Assembly: GCF_014204545.1 (NCBI RefSeq) | Contig: NZ_JACHLJ010000001.1 | Span: forward strand, 1,364,001-1,428,000 | Direction: 5' to 3' | DNA: 64,000 nt | From: Brevundimonas vesicularis | GTDB lineage: Bacteria > Pseudomonadota > Alphaproteobacteria > Caulobacterales > Caulobacteraceae | Shown here: positions 46,847 through 54,225 of the stretch, one piece after another | Position numbering within the stretch: position 1 is the first letter of the stretch | Layout of the letters: every line of letters begins with the position of its first letter | Notes under the pieces: model-generated | What the model saw: only the letters and a program-made list of their open reading frames with translations | Told to the model about the DNA's origin: nothing | Databases searched by the model: none | Translations under genes and position numbers: made by a program

Positions 46847-47596
46847 CTACGCCTCCAAAGATCCTCCCCCGTTCACGGGGGAGGGGGACCACGAAGTGGT
46901 GGAGGGGGCGACCGCACACCCGACCTCTGATCCTGCTTCACCAAGACTCGTGGGACTTTCGCCCCCTACACCACGCGGCACGCGGTCCCCCTCCCCCGCT
47001 TCGCGGTGGAGGACAGGAAACCGGAACACGGCCGCCAGCCGTCTTCGCCACCACACGCCCATCCAGCTCTCGACCACCGCCCGTCCCCAATAGGCGTGGA
47101 TCATCCTCGGCTCCGGTCCGTCGAGGTCGCTCAGAATGGCGCAGTGCTTCACCGCCGCCCCTGGCGACATGCGAAACAGCAACACATCGCCCGCCCGAAT
47201 CTGATCGACCTCAACCGGCGGCATCCACCGCCCCGCCGCATCCAGCAGCGTCTCGCGCCCACCGACCTCGGCCCAGTCGGCCGAATAGGCTGGCAAGACC
47301 TCCGGCTCTTCGCCTGCCACCTCGCGCCACACCCCACGCACCAGCCCCAGGCAGTCCGCGCCCACGCCCTTCATGCTGGCCTGATGCCGATACGGCGTGC
47401 CGAGCCAGGACCGGGCGGCCGCGACGATCGCACAGCCCTTTCCCTCCCCCCCCGGGGGAGGGTGGTCGAGCCGCAGGCGAGACCGGGTGGGGGCGGCCCG
47501 GCATTGCGTGTCCGGTCGCCCTGCCGTCCCCACCCCGTCGCTCCGCGACGACCCTCCCCGTTCCGGGGAGGGAGATGTCGTCGCCCTACCCCTCAC
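46847..47596 (-). CDS. GTA NlpC/P60 peptidase (g14) with repeat-encoded N- and C-terminal extensions
   Basis: Cell-wall peptidase of the GTA tail. The core (about residues 55-195) has IVAAARSWLGTPYRH, catalytic Cys82 in GADCLGLVRG, His151 in KHCAILSD, and MIHAYWG. RcGTA-type g14 proteins are about 150 aa; this frame has 249 codons because residues 1-53 are read from a type B repeat and residues 196-249 from a type A repeat. GTG 47596 overlaps the g13 stop (GTGA); an internal GTG at codon 22 (GGAG seven bases before) also lies in the repeat. No in-frame start exists between the repeat and the core. Stop TAG abuts the g15 ATG. Confidence 0.85.
   Translation of the reverse strand: MRGRATTSPSPERGGSSRSDGVGTAGRPDTQCRAAPTRSRLRLDHPPPGGEGKGCAIVAAARSWLGTPYRHQASMKGVGADCLGLVRGVWREVAGEEPEVLPAYSADWAEVGGRETLLDAAGRWMPPVEVDQIRAGDVLLFRMSPGAAVKHCAILSDLDGPEPRMIHAYWGRAVVESWMGVWWRRRLAAVFRFPVLHREAGEGDRVPRGVGGESPTSLGEAGSEVGCAVAPSTTSWSPSPVNGGGSLEA
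46860..47013. repeat. Type A palindromic repeat, copy 3 (inside g14, 3' end)
   Basis: Left half with GGGGGACCACGAAGTGGTGG, right half with CCCCCTACACCACG and CGGTCCCCCTCCCCCG. It stays open in the g14 frame and encodes its last 50 or so residues. Confidence 0.85.
47441..47573. repeat. Type B palindromic repeat, copy 1 (inside g14, 5' end)
   Basis: GGAGGGTGGTCGAGCCGCAG, then GCGAGACCGGGTGGGG; the right half is CCCCACCCCGTCGCTCCGCG and CCCTCCCCG...GGGGAGGGA. Open in the g14 frame, so it encodes most of its N-terminal extension. A second type B copy lies at 52335. Confidence 0.85.
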
Positions 47597-48240
47597 CGCC
47601 GGCTCCCGCCGTCGTTTCGCGCACTTCCGGCCGGATAGGCCGTCAAGAAGTCATCCCCCGGCACGTCCGGAAATCCGCGAAAGTTCGCGCCATTCCCGAA
47701 CGTCGCGACGCAGGTATCCCACCGCTTGTCGCAGACCCGCCCCGCCGGCTCCGCGACCCGGCACCTCTGGTCTCCCAGCCGCGCATCGCACATCCGCCCA
47801 TAGGTCCGCCCGACCACCCGCTCCAGCTTGGCGAGGGGTCCCTCAAGCTCGGCGACGAAGCTCTCCCCCTGGCGCCGAATCTTCGCCAGCGTCCCCACCC
47901 ACAACCGCACCTCCAGATCCGGCCGCGCCCAGTCCACGCGCCATAGTTCGACCGTCGCCGCATCGAACAGCCCTGCCGCCACATCCGCTTCCTTAATCGC
48001 CGCGTCGTCCAGTACCCCCGCCGCCGAAGCCGACCCCGCCGCCAGCCCGACCTCGCTCTCGCCCGCCCCCGCCGTCCAGCCGCTCGCCGCCCGACAGACA
48101 ACGCCGTCCACCACCAGGTCCCGGTCGTGATCGGTGAACCCCATCACCACGCCGTCGGCTCGCTCCAGCCGCCAGACATGGCAAAGCGTCGCCGCCCCGC
48201 TCTCGATGCGGGCGGCCATTTCGTTTGGTATGTCGCGCAT
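47593..48240 (-). CDS. GTA DUF2163 tail protein (g13)
   Basis: 215 aa, RcGTA g13 equivalent, a tail-tip component near the hub. N-terminal IESGAATLCHVWRLERADGVVMGFTDHDRDL matches the family start; the C-terminal part has CDKRWDTC and NFRGFPDVPGDDF. Family members are usually about 290 aa, so an internal stretch of some 60-70 residues before the Cys motif seems to be missing. Four-base overlap with g14, three-base gap to g12. Confidence 0.92.
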   Translation of the reverse strand: MRDIPNEMAARIESGAATLCHVWRLERADGVVMGFTDHDRDLVVDGVVCRAASGWTAGAGESEVGLAAGSASAAGVLDDAAIKEADVAAGLFDAATVELWRVDWARPDLEVRLWVGTLAKIRRQGESFVAELEGPLAKLERVVGRTYGRMCDARLGDQRCRVAEPAGRVCDKRWDTCVATFGNGANFRGFPDVPGDDFLTAYPAGSARNDGGSRR

Positions 48241-48243
48241 GGC

Positions 48244-48855
48244 TCAGACCCGAACCTCGATCAGAGGAACCGCCGCCATCCGTCCGGCCTCGAAGCTCTC
48301 CAGCGTGGTCTCGATCCGATCGGAATCGAACCGCACCGGCGTGTCGAACTGAAACCCCGCCGTCACGCTGACACCCGCCTCCGGCGCGCGCTCCAGCGTC
48401 ACCCGCCCGGTCACGAGATCGACCATAAAAGCCGTCGTCTCGACACCGCCCAGCGCCACCCGCACCGATCCCCCGACCGGCTTGGCGATCGGCCGCTCCA
48501 CATCGCCGTAGCGCTTCACCAGATCGAACGCGGTCCGAACCCCGTCGCCCACGCCCAGCGCCTGATCCTCAGACGATACCACCCCACCCGGCGCGCACGA
48601 CTTGAAGTCCGCAAAGTCCTTGAACCTAAACCCGTACAGCCGTCCCCGCCGCGCCTCGAAGAAGGCGACCAACTCGGCCATGTCGTCTAGCGACCTCAGG
48701 TTCGCCCCGATCAGATACCGCCTGCGCCCCAACGCCCAGGGCGTGGACCGCCGCTCGAACCCCGACGCCAGCGTCGTGATCTCCGTCCGACGCTCCACCC
48801 CGCCGGTCGAACCGAACGCCAGCCGCGCAGGCAGGCGCACCTCGTGAAAGGCCAT
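48244..48855 (-). CDS. GTA DUF2460 tail protein (g12)
   Basis: 203 aa, RcGTA g12 equivalent (distal tail / hub component). Begins MAFHEVRLPARLAFGSTGG, with FKDFADFKSC and RFDSDRIETTLE near the C-terminus, all typical. Its start faces away from the DUF805 gene on the other strand, which separates it from g11. Confidence 0.93.
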   Translation of the reverse strand: MAFHEVRLPARLAFGSTGGVERRTEITTLASGFERRSTPWALGRRRYLIGANLRSLDDMAELVAFFEARRGRLYGFRFKDFADFKSCAPGGVVSSEDQALGVGDGVRTAFDLVKRYGDVERPIAKPVGGSVRVALGGVETTAFMVDLVTGRVTLERAPEAGVSVTAGFQFDTPVRFDSDRIETTLESFEAGRMAAVPLIEVRV

Positions 48856-48953
48856 GTCGAACCTGTCCTCTGTTTCACTTGTTCATGGATCGCCGCTCGT
48901 TCATGCTCGCCGCACGGCCAGCTTCGGCCGCATGCCCAAGGGGAGCGACACGT

Positions 48954-49655
48954 TTGCGCGGCGAGATTCTCAGCTACGACACCACCACCGGAATCGGTCT
49001 GATCAGCGGCGACGACGGCGCCCGTTACGACTTCACCTCGGCTGCGCTGCAATCGCCCGCCGTGCCCGCCGCCGGCGTCCGCGTCGACTTCGTCCCCGAA
49101 GGCGCCGCGGCCACCCAGATCCTGATCCTGGCGGGTTCGCCCACCACCACCGGCGTCGCCGGCGGCTATGCCAGCTCGACCTCGACCGCTGTCGCCGGTT
49201 TCGATTGGCAGAAGCTGTTCCTGTCCTTCGAGGGCCGCATCCGCCGCAGCCATTTCTGGATCGGCTGGCTGATCCTGCTGGGCGTCAACGTCGTCATCAG
49301 CTGGATCCCGATCATCAATCTGCTGGGCATCGTGCTGATCTGGCCCAATCTGGCCATTTCGGTGAAGCGTCTGCACGACATGGGCAAGACCGGCTGGCTG
49401 ATCGCCATTCCCTGGGTCGGCTCGGTCGTCGCCTTCTTCGCCGGCTTCGCCATGGTCATCGCCGCCGCCGTCGCCAACGGCTATTCGGAAGACTACTACG
49501 AGGGCAATCCCGCCGCCGTCTTCGCCCTGATGGGCCCGGCCATCGGCCTGTTCGCCATCGCCGGCCTCTCGGGCTTGGCATTCCTGATCTGGATCGGCGT
49601 CGTCGACAGCCAGAAGGGCGAGAACCGCTTCGGCCCGAACCCGAAGGGCGAATAA
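48954..49655 (+). CDS. DUF805 membrane protein with N-terminal cold-shock-like domain, inserted in the GTA cluster
   Basis: About 233 aa from TTG 48954 (AAGGGGAG eight bases upstream); a longer frame from 48879 has no ribosome site. Residues 1-50 (GEILSYDTTTGIGLISGDDGARYDF) look like an OB/cold-shock fold; the rest is DUF805: FLSFEGRIRRSHFWIG, three to four membrane helices, and the ISVKRLHDMGKTGW loop. Function unknown. It is opposite to the GTA genes and has its own terminator, so it is likely expressed independently. Confidence 0.85.
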   Translation: MRGEILSYDTTTGIGLISGDDGARYDFTSAALQSPAVPAAGVRVDFVPEGAAATQILILAGSPTTTGVAGGYASSTSTAVAGFDWQKLFLSFEGRIRRSHFWIGWLILLGVNVVISWIPIINLLGIVLIWPNLAISVKRLHDMGKTGWLIAIPWVGSVVAFFAGFAMVIAAAVANGYSEDYYEGNPAAVFALMGPAIGLFAIAGLSGLAFLIWIGVVDSQKGENRFGPNPKGE

Positions 49656-49679
49656 GTCTTACCGCCCGAGTGACTTCAG

Positions 49680-49711
49680 CGCCGCCCCGTCTTCGACGGG
49701 GCGGCGTTTTT
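49680..49711 (+). terminator. Terminator of the DUF805 gene
   Basis: CGCCGCCCCGT-CTTCG-ACGGGGCGGCG followed by TTTTT. Strong on the plus strand. On the minus strand, which the GTA operon must cross, the hairpin is followed by CTGAAG rather than a U-run, so GTA transcription should not be stopped. It overlaps the g11 stop codon. Confidence 0.9.
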
Positions 49712-50234
49712 AAATCCGCCTGGCGCCCAGGCTGACGGCCCGCGCCAGCATCTGGGCGATCTGCGCCTCGGACCGCAGCAGGGCCGGCGCCCCGCCGTCC
49801 ACCGCCACATTGACCGTCACGCCCCCACCGCCGACCGGCCCGATCTCGCCGCCCGTCGTCGGCCGAAATATCTCCGGTCCGCGCTCGCCGACCAGATAGG
49901 CTGCACCGCCCAGCACCGGCCCGCCGTCCGCCCGAGCCCCGCCGAAGCTGGACATCACCGACTGGATCGCCGCGCTCAGCCCGCCGCCCTGCGATCCCGC
50001 CGCCGCATTGACCGCATTCAGCACCGCCCTCGCCAGTTCGGCCAGCGACACCTCCCCGTCCGCCGCCGCCCGCGCCAGCGATCGCGTCAGACTGTCGCCC
50101 GCCCGCCCGAACGCCGCCTCGATGGCGTCCGCCGCCTCCTGCGCCGGCGCCTTCAGCGCCTCCAGCGCCGCCCCGGCTTCGGCCGCTCTCAGCGCGACCT
50201 GATCGATCCCGTCTCGCCCGAACTCATCCGCCAT
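49710..50234 (-). CDS. GTA tail tape measure protein, short (g11)
   Basis: 174 aa, RcGTA g11 equivalent. Helical N-terminal half rich in Ala, then FGGARADGGPVLGGAAYLVGERGPEIFRP, the C-terminal signature of phage tape measures. Short length agrees with the short GTA tail. Its start overlaps the chaperone gene by 11 bases. Confidence 0.88.
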   Translation of the reverse strand: MADEFGRDGIDQVALRAAEAGAALEALKAPAQEAADAIEAAFGRAGDSLTRSLARAAADGEVSLAELARAVLNAVNAAAGSQGGGLSAAIQSVMSSFGGARADGGPVLGGAAYLVGERGPEIFRPTTGGEIGPVGGGGVTVNVAVDGGAPALLRSEAQIAQMLARAVSLGARRI

Positions 50235-50400
50235 CCGGCCAACCCTCCATCAATCGCGCCAGTCCCTCGCGCCCCAGCGGCGCCGTGCCGCGCGGCGCCT
50301 GCGTCAACATCCGCCACTCCTTCAGCGACAGCCGCCAGAACGCCTCCGGCGCCACGCCCAGCGCCGCCGCCAACCGCAACATCTCGCCCCAGGGCGTCAC
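50224..50400 (-). CDS. GTA tail assembly chaperone, rcc01693-like (g10.1)
   Basis: 58 aa starting with GTG 50400: MTPWGEMLRLAAALGVAPEA... with FWRLSLKEWRML, the signature of the Phage_TAC_6 family. Four-base overlap (GTGA) with g10 and 11-base overlap with g11. Works with g10 in tail tube assembly. Confidence 0.9.
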   Translation of the reverse strand: MTPWGEMLRLAAALGVAPEAFWRLSLKEWRMLTQAPRGTAPLGREGLARLMEGWPDGG

Positions 50401-50675
50401 TTGGCGGCCGCCGCAAACGCCTGCGCTACGGCGACCGCCGCCTCGCGCGGATCGACCGCCGCCACCTCCGGCTCTACATCCCCGCCGCCGCGCAACACCG
50501 CCGCCAGCACGATCATCAAATCCCGCGCCGACAGCGTCTTCATTCGCTCGGCGACCGCCGCCATCCCATCGACATCCAGCCCCGTCTCGATCGCCGCCAA
50601 CGCCCCCAGCGTCAGACAGGCCCGACGCCGCGCGCCGCCGATTTCAACGAGCACTTCACCCCGAACGCCGTTCAT
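50397..50675 (-). CDS. GTA tail assembly chaperone-like protein (g10)
   Basis: 92 aa from ATG 50675 (TTGGAGATGTG upstream). Begins MNGVRGEVLVEIGGARRRACLTLGALAAIE, the gene-transfer-agent gp10 family pattern. A longer reading from 50738 lacks a ribosome site. Confidence 0.9.
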   Translation of the reverse strand: MNGVRGEVLVEIGGARRRACLTLGALAAIETGLDVDGMAAVAERMKTLSARDLMIVLAAVLRGGGDVEPEVAAVDPREAAVAVAQAFAAAAK

Positions 50676-50703
50676 CACATCTCCAAGTTCGATTTCGTGA
50701 GCG

Positions 50704-50759
50704 GTGAATCGTGATGCGTGATCGATGCTTCTCCTCACGATTCACGCTTCACGATTCAC
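50704..50759. repeat. Short inverted/direct repeats between g9 and g10
   Basis: GTGAATCGTG at 50704-50713 and two copies of its complement CACGATTCAC at 50736-50745 and 50750-50759. They can form a hairpin in the g9-g10 transcript. Lower GC than the genes around it. Confidence 0.7.
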
Positions 50760-50763
50760 ACAG

Positions 50764-51174
50764 TCATATCGCGCTGAACCCGATGGCCCCGGCGCTGGCC
50801 AGGCTCAGGGCGAAGGTCGCCTCCCCCTCGTGCTCGCCGGCGTATTCCAGCGCCGCCACTAGGAACGGTCCCTCCAGCACCCCAAAGTCCGGCACGATCA
50901 GCCGCCACCGCTTCGCCGCCTGATCGAAGAAGGCCTCGCGCACCAGGGCGTCCGACGCCGCGTCGCGGAAGATGCCCTGCCCCGACACCGCCGCCGACTT
51001 CACGCCTGCGCCAGCCAGCAGCTCGCGCCACCGCCCCGCGCTGTCTCCGTCGGTCGCATCCACCGTCTTGGCGTTCAACGAGATCGTCCGCGCCCTCAAC
51101 CCCGCCACCGTCGTGAACACGCCCGGCGCGCCCTCGATCTTCAGCAACATGTCCTTGCCGGCCTGTGCCGTCAT
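50764..51174 (-). CDS. GTA major tail protein (g9)
   Basis: 136 aa, tube subunit of the TP901-1/RcGTA g9 family. Begins MTAQAGKDMLLKIEGAPG, then TVAGLRARTISLNAKTVDATDGDS and RELLAGAGVKSAAVSGQGIF; ends GAIGFSAI. Separated from g8 by a type A repeat. Confidence 0.93.
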   Translation of the reverse strand: MTAQAGKDMLLKIEGAPGVFTTVAGLRARTISLNAKTVDATDGDSAGRWRELLAGAGVKSAAVSGQGIFRDAASDALVREAFFDQAAKRWRLIVPDFGVLEGPFLVAALEYAGEHEGEATFALSLASAGAIGFSAI

Positions 51175-51180
51175 CGCTCA

Positions 51181-51340
51181 ATCCTCCCTCGTGAAGCGCA
51201 GCGAAACGGGGGAGGGGGACCACGAAGTGGTGGAGGGGGCGGACACGCGCTCCATCGCCTGATTTCCACACCCGGTCCGCTTTTCGCCCCCTCCACCATG
51301 CTACGCATGGTCCCCCTCCCCCGCTGTCGCGGAGGAGGAT
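51181..51340. repeat. Type A palindromic repeat, copy 4 (g8-g9)
   Basis: GGGGGACCACGAAGTGGTGG left core and CCCCCTCCACCATGCTACGC right core, bounded by ATCCTCC and GGAGGAGGAT. The g8 stop codon lies at its right border. Confidence 0.85.
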
Positions 51341-51753
51341 CAAATCTCTTCCGTGACCGCCCTCAGCCGCACGACCGCATAGGTCCGCCGCCCGTCGCCC
51401 GCGCGGAACACGTCCGCAAATGTCGCCCTCAGGGTCGCCGTTCGCACCCCGTCGGCCTCCAGCACGGCCTCGTGCAGACAGGCCCGCACCGCCGCCGCCA
51501 CCGCCTTGGCCTCTTCCGATCCCGCGAACCGCGACACGCCCGTCAGGGTCAGCCTCTGTTCGACCCCGCCCCCGTCGGCCGCCACCGGCCGGCTCTCGCA
51601 CCGCCCGATCACCAGATGCGGAAATGCAACGTCCTCCGGCGCCCCGAGAGCGGCGAAGTCGAACACCCGCCCGCCCAGCAGCGCCCCGACCGCCGCATCC
51701 CCCTTCAGCGCCGCCAGCACCGCCTTCTGCAACGCGCTTTCATGATCCCTCAT
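51340..51753 (-). CDS. GTA tail terminator-like DUF3168 protein (g8)
   Basis: 137 aa from ATG 51753, which overlaps the g7 stop (ATGA). Begins MRDHESALQKAVLAALKGD; HLVIGRCESRPVAADGG and the late RTYAVVRLRAVTEE are typical. Completes the tail tube at the neck. Confidence 0.92.
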   Translation of the reverse strand: MRDHESALQKAVLAALKGDAAVGALLGGRVFDFAALGAPEDVAFPHLVIGRCESRPVAADGGGVEQRLTLTGVSRFAGSEEAKAVAAAVRACLHEAVLEADGVRTATLRATFADVFRAGDGRRTYAVVRLRAVTEEI

Positions 51754-52046
51754 CGCACCCGCTCCAGATCCAGCCTGACCCGCCCCGGCCGCACATCCTG
51801 GGTCGCAACGATCCGCCAGTCCGCCCCGCCGAAGCGCAGCACCCGCCCGACCGCCAGCCGAGGATCCGCCCGCGCCTCCGCGCCCATCGTCTCGACCGCC
51901 CGCCTCTGATCGCCCTCGCCGCGTTCGGTCTGGCTGCGCGCCCCGCACTTCAGCCAAGCCGACCCCACCGCCTCGAACGTCACGCTCCGCCCGCCGTAAG
52001 CCGTCTCAGCCTCCACCGGCTGGAACAGCCCCGCCAACATCCTCAC
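51750..52046 (-). CDS. GTA head closure / stopper protein (g7)
   Basis: 98 aa, phage head-tail adaptor family. Contains GRVLRFGGADWRIVATQDVRPGRV. Four-base overlaps with g6 and g8. Closes the head and joins the tail. Confidence 0.88.
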   Translation of the reverse strand: MRMLAGLFQPVEAETAYGGRSVTFEAVGSAWLKCGARSQTERGEGDQRRAVETMGAEARADPRLAVGRVLRFGGADWRIVATQDVRPGRVRLDLERVR

Positions 52047-52306
52047 AACCGCACCACGCGATACGGCGCCAACCAGCCCTCGACCGGCTCGACCGCCACC
52101 GGCTCCCCCCGCTCATAGGCCCGCAGCACCAGCATCAGGATCGCCAGCCGCAACGGCGCCGGCGAGGTCGATGTCAGGCCCAACCCCACATCCCCCTCGA
52201 CCTTCGCCTGCGCCGCCTCGATCAAGGTCTGGATCAACCCGTCCTCGGCCTCATGCTCGACCCGTAGAAACAGCTTCGCCTCCGCCACCGTCACCGGCTG
52301 CGCCAT
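52043..52306 (-). CDS. GTA head-tail connector, gp6-like (g6)
   Basis: 87 aa from ATG 52306 (GGAG six bases upstream). VTVAEAKLFLRVEHEAEDGLIQTLIEAA is the gp6-like connector start. Shorter than the RcGTA g6 protein (about 200 aa), so it may represent only the N-terminal half. Separated from the capsid gene by a type B repeat and a run of seven T on the coding strand. Confidence 0.87.
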   Translation of the reverse strand: MAQPVTVAEAKLFLRVEHEAEDGLIQTLIEAAQAKVEGDVGLGLTSTSPAPLRLAILMLVLRAYERGEPVAVEPVEGWLAPYRVVRL

Positions 52307-52334
52307 GGCAATCTCCATTAAAAAAATCAGACCT

Positions 52335-52470
52335 CTCCCTCCCCCACGGGGGGGGGGTGGTCGAGCCGCAGGCGAGACCGGGTGGGGAGGGCCAGGAAAT
52401 CCGTATCCGGTTGCCTTGCCGCCCCCACCCGGCCGCTACGCGGCCTGCCCTCCCCCGCAGGGGGAGGGAG
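52335..52470. repeat. Type B palindromic repeat, copy 2 (g5-g6)
   Basis: GGTGGTCGAGCCGCAGGCGA, then GACCGGGTGGGG, closely matching copy 1 at 47441; right half CCCCCACCCGGCCGCTACGC and GGGGAGGGAG. Lies fully between capsid and connector genes. Confidence 0.85.
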
Positions 52471-52487
52471 AAACGAGCGCAATCAGA

Positions 52488-53726
52488 TCAGCTCGCACTG
52501 AACTTCATCACCTTGATCGCGTCGAAGTTCTGCACCCCGCCGCCCACGCGCTTGGTCGTGTAGAACAGCACATAGGGCTTGGCCGAATAGGGATCGCGCA
52601 GCACCCGCACCCCCGCGCGATCAACGATCAAATACCCCCGCTGAAAGTCCCCGAACGCGATGGACAGGCTGCCCGCCGCCACATCCGGCATGGTCTCGAT
52701 CTCGGTGACCGGATAGCCGAGCAGGCTCGCCGTCTCGGCCAACCGCGTCGCCGGCTGCCAGATGTAGTTGCCGTCCGCGTCCTTGAACTTGCGCACGGCC
52801 GAGACCGTCTTGCGGTTCATCACGAACCGGCCGCTCGGACGATATTGGGCCTTGGGCGCATAGATCAGGTCGATCAGGCGATCCGCCGGACTGGTCGCCG
52901 CAAAGCCGCCCGCCGCGCCCGAGGCGACATAGCCGATCTGACCCCAGACCTGGCCCGCGTCCGCCACGGTCGGATAGGACAGCAGACCCTTGGGCTTGTT
53001 CACCCCGTCGCCATTGACGAAGGCGGCGGTCTCCTGCGCCGCAAAGGCGTCCTCGACCTCGGCCGCCAGCCATTCGTCCAGATCGACCATGGCGTCGTCC
53101 AGCAACGCCTGCGTCGCCGCCGGATTGGCGTAGAGATCGGCCGACGGAAACTCCAGCAGGGCCAGGGTCGCCGGGTCCGTCTCGGGCCGTGCGGCCGTCT
53201 CCGCCACCCAGCCGCAGGCCACGCCCGCCGTCGAAACCGGCTTTCTGAACACGCCGGCCGCCACGGTGCGCACCGTGGCGATCTCGCGCATCGGACTGGC
53301 CGCCATCAGACGCCGCTCGATGGCCCGTTCGGTCTCGTACGGCACCACATAGCCGCCCGAGGTCGCCCCGCCCGACAGGCCCGCCTTGACCTCCAGACCG
53401 CTGGCCAAATGAGGGGACTGTCCCGTCTTCAGATAGCCGTCCCACGCCGCCTTCGCTTCGGGCGCAGACGCCGGCTCGGCCGGTTCGCCGCCGATCGCCG
53501 GGCGACGGCTCTGGCTCATCACCCGGTCCAGCCGCGCCTGGGCCGAGGCGACCGCCTGGTCGATGCGCGCCACCTTCTCCTCCAGCAGCACATCGGCCGC
53601 CGCCTTCTTCTCGATCTCGCCCAGCCGGACGTCGTTCGCCCCTTTGAACGCCTCGAACGCCGCCATCATCTCGCGCACGACATCGCGCGCCTCGGGCTGG
53701 CCCGAAGCCTGTTTGGTCTCTTTCAT
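52488..53726 (-). CDS. GTA HK97-type major capsid protein (g5)
   Basis: 412 aa. Start ATG 53726 with AGGAG. N-terminal charged coiled-coil scaffold domain (about residues 1-100), processed by g4 in the family, then HK97 fold with GLSGGATSGGYVVPYETERAIERR, and C-terminal KPYVLFYTTKRVGGGVQNFDAIKVMKFS. Forms the GTA head. Confidence 0.95.
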   Translation of the reverse strand: MKETKQASGQPEARDVVREMMAAFEAFKGANDVRLGEIEKKAAADVLLEEKVARIDQAVASAQARLDRVMSQSRRPAIGGEPAEPASAPEAKAAWDGYLKTGQSPHLASGLEVKAGLSGGATSGGYVVPYETERAIERRLMAASPMREIATVRTVAAGVFRKPVSTAGVACGWVAETAARPETDPATLALLEFPSADLYANPAATQALLDDAMVDLDEWLAAEVEDAFAAQETAAFVNGDGVNKPKGLLSYPTVADAGQVWGQIGYVASGAAGGFAATSPADRLIDLIYAPKAQYRPSGRFVMNRKTVSAVRKFKDADGNYIWQPATRLAETASLLGYPVTEIETMPDVAAGSLSIAFGDFQRGYLIVDRAGVRVLRDPYSAKPYVLFYTTKRVGGGVQNFDAIKVMKFSAS

Positions 53727-53744
53727 GGTGTCTCCTGCTGAAAC

Positions 53745-53798
53745 GATCCTCCCCCGCGATGCGGGGGAGGGGGACCGCCGAAGGCGGTGGAGGGGGCG
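53745..53798. repeat. Type A' palindromic repeat, half copy (upstream of capsid)
   Basis: GATCCTCCCCCGCGATGCGG, then GGGGACCGCCGAAGGCGGTGG with AGGGGGCGG. The inner palindrome is ACCGCCGAAGGCGGT instead of ACCACGAAGTGGT; no right half is present. Confidence 0.8.
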
Positions 53799-53892
53799 GC
53801 CGCGTCGCGACCTTCCCATTTCGCGAGCGGCCGTCATCGGCCGCCCGAAACCTGTGATTGCGGCGGCTTCAGGCGACCGCTAGGCTCGCCTC

Positions 53893-54219
53893 ATGCCCGC
53901 GCCGATCTTCGTCGAAGCCGATCTCTACAGCCCGCTGCTTCATGCAGCCGCGCTGATCCTTTTCGCGATCCTCTTCCCGCCCGGCACGCTTTCAGCAGGG
54001 CCGCGACGTGTGGCCCGCTGGCCATGGGCGGCGGCCATTGGCCTTCCGGTCATTTTCTACACGATTACCGATATCATCCTTGCCGCCCTGCATCGCGGCG
54101 CGGAGGCTCAAGGCGAAAGCGGCCTGCCCTACCGCGCGGCGCAGGTTGCCATACTCGTCCTGATCGTCGGCATCGTGGTTTTGATGCTGCGTCGCAAAGC
54201 TGCATCCAAGTCGTCCTAG
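53893..54219 (+). CDS. Small membrane protein of unknown function, inserted between capsid and protease genes
   Basis: 108 aa, three hydrophobic segments (about residues 11-30, 45-70, 80-98) with a basic C-terminus. No family recognised and no strong ribosome site at ATG 53893. Opposite strand to the GTA genes; seven bases before the next plus-strand gene, so the two are probably co-transcribed. Confidence 0.6.
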   Translation: MPAPIFVEADLYSPLLHAAALILFAILFPPGTLSAGPRRVARWPWAAAIGLPVIFYTITDIILAALHRGAEAQGESGLPYRAAQVAILVLIVGIVVLMLRRKAASKSS

Positions 54220-54225
54220 CGCCCC

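Noticed and set aside
43076-46930. Long plus-strand frames (up to 640 codons) opposite the GTA hub gene
   Set aside because: Arg/Pro-rich shadow translations; the minus strand has the hub domains and correct junctions.
50189-50416. 75-codon minus-strand frame at g10/g11
   Set aside because: Wrong frame; the overlapping 58-aa chaperone frame has the family signature and start-stop coupling.
52319-52360. Intrinsic terminator between capsid and connector genes
   Set aside because: A T7 run follows the type B repeat in the transcript direction, but the nearest GC stem is about 14 bases away, too far for a normal terminator.
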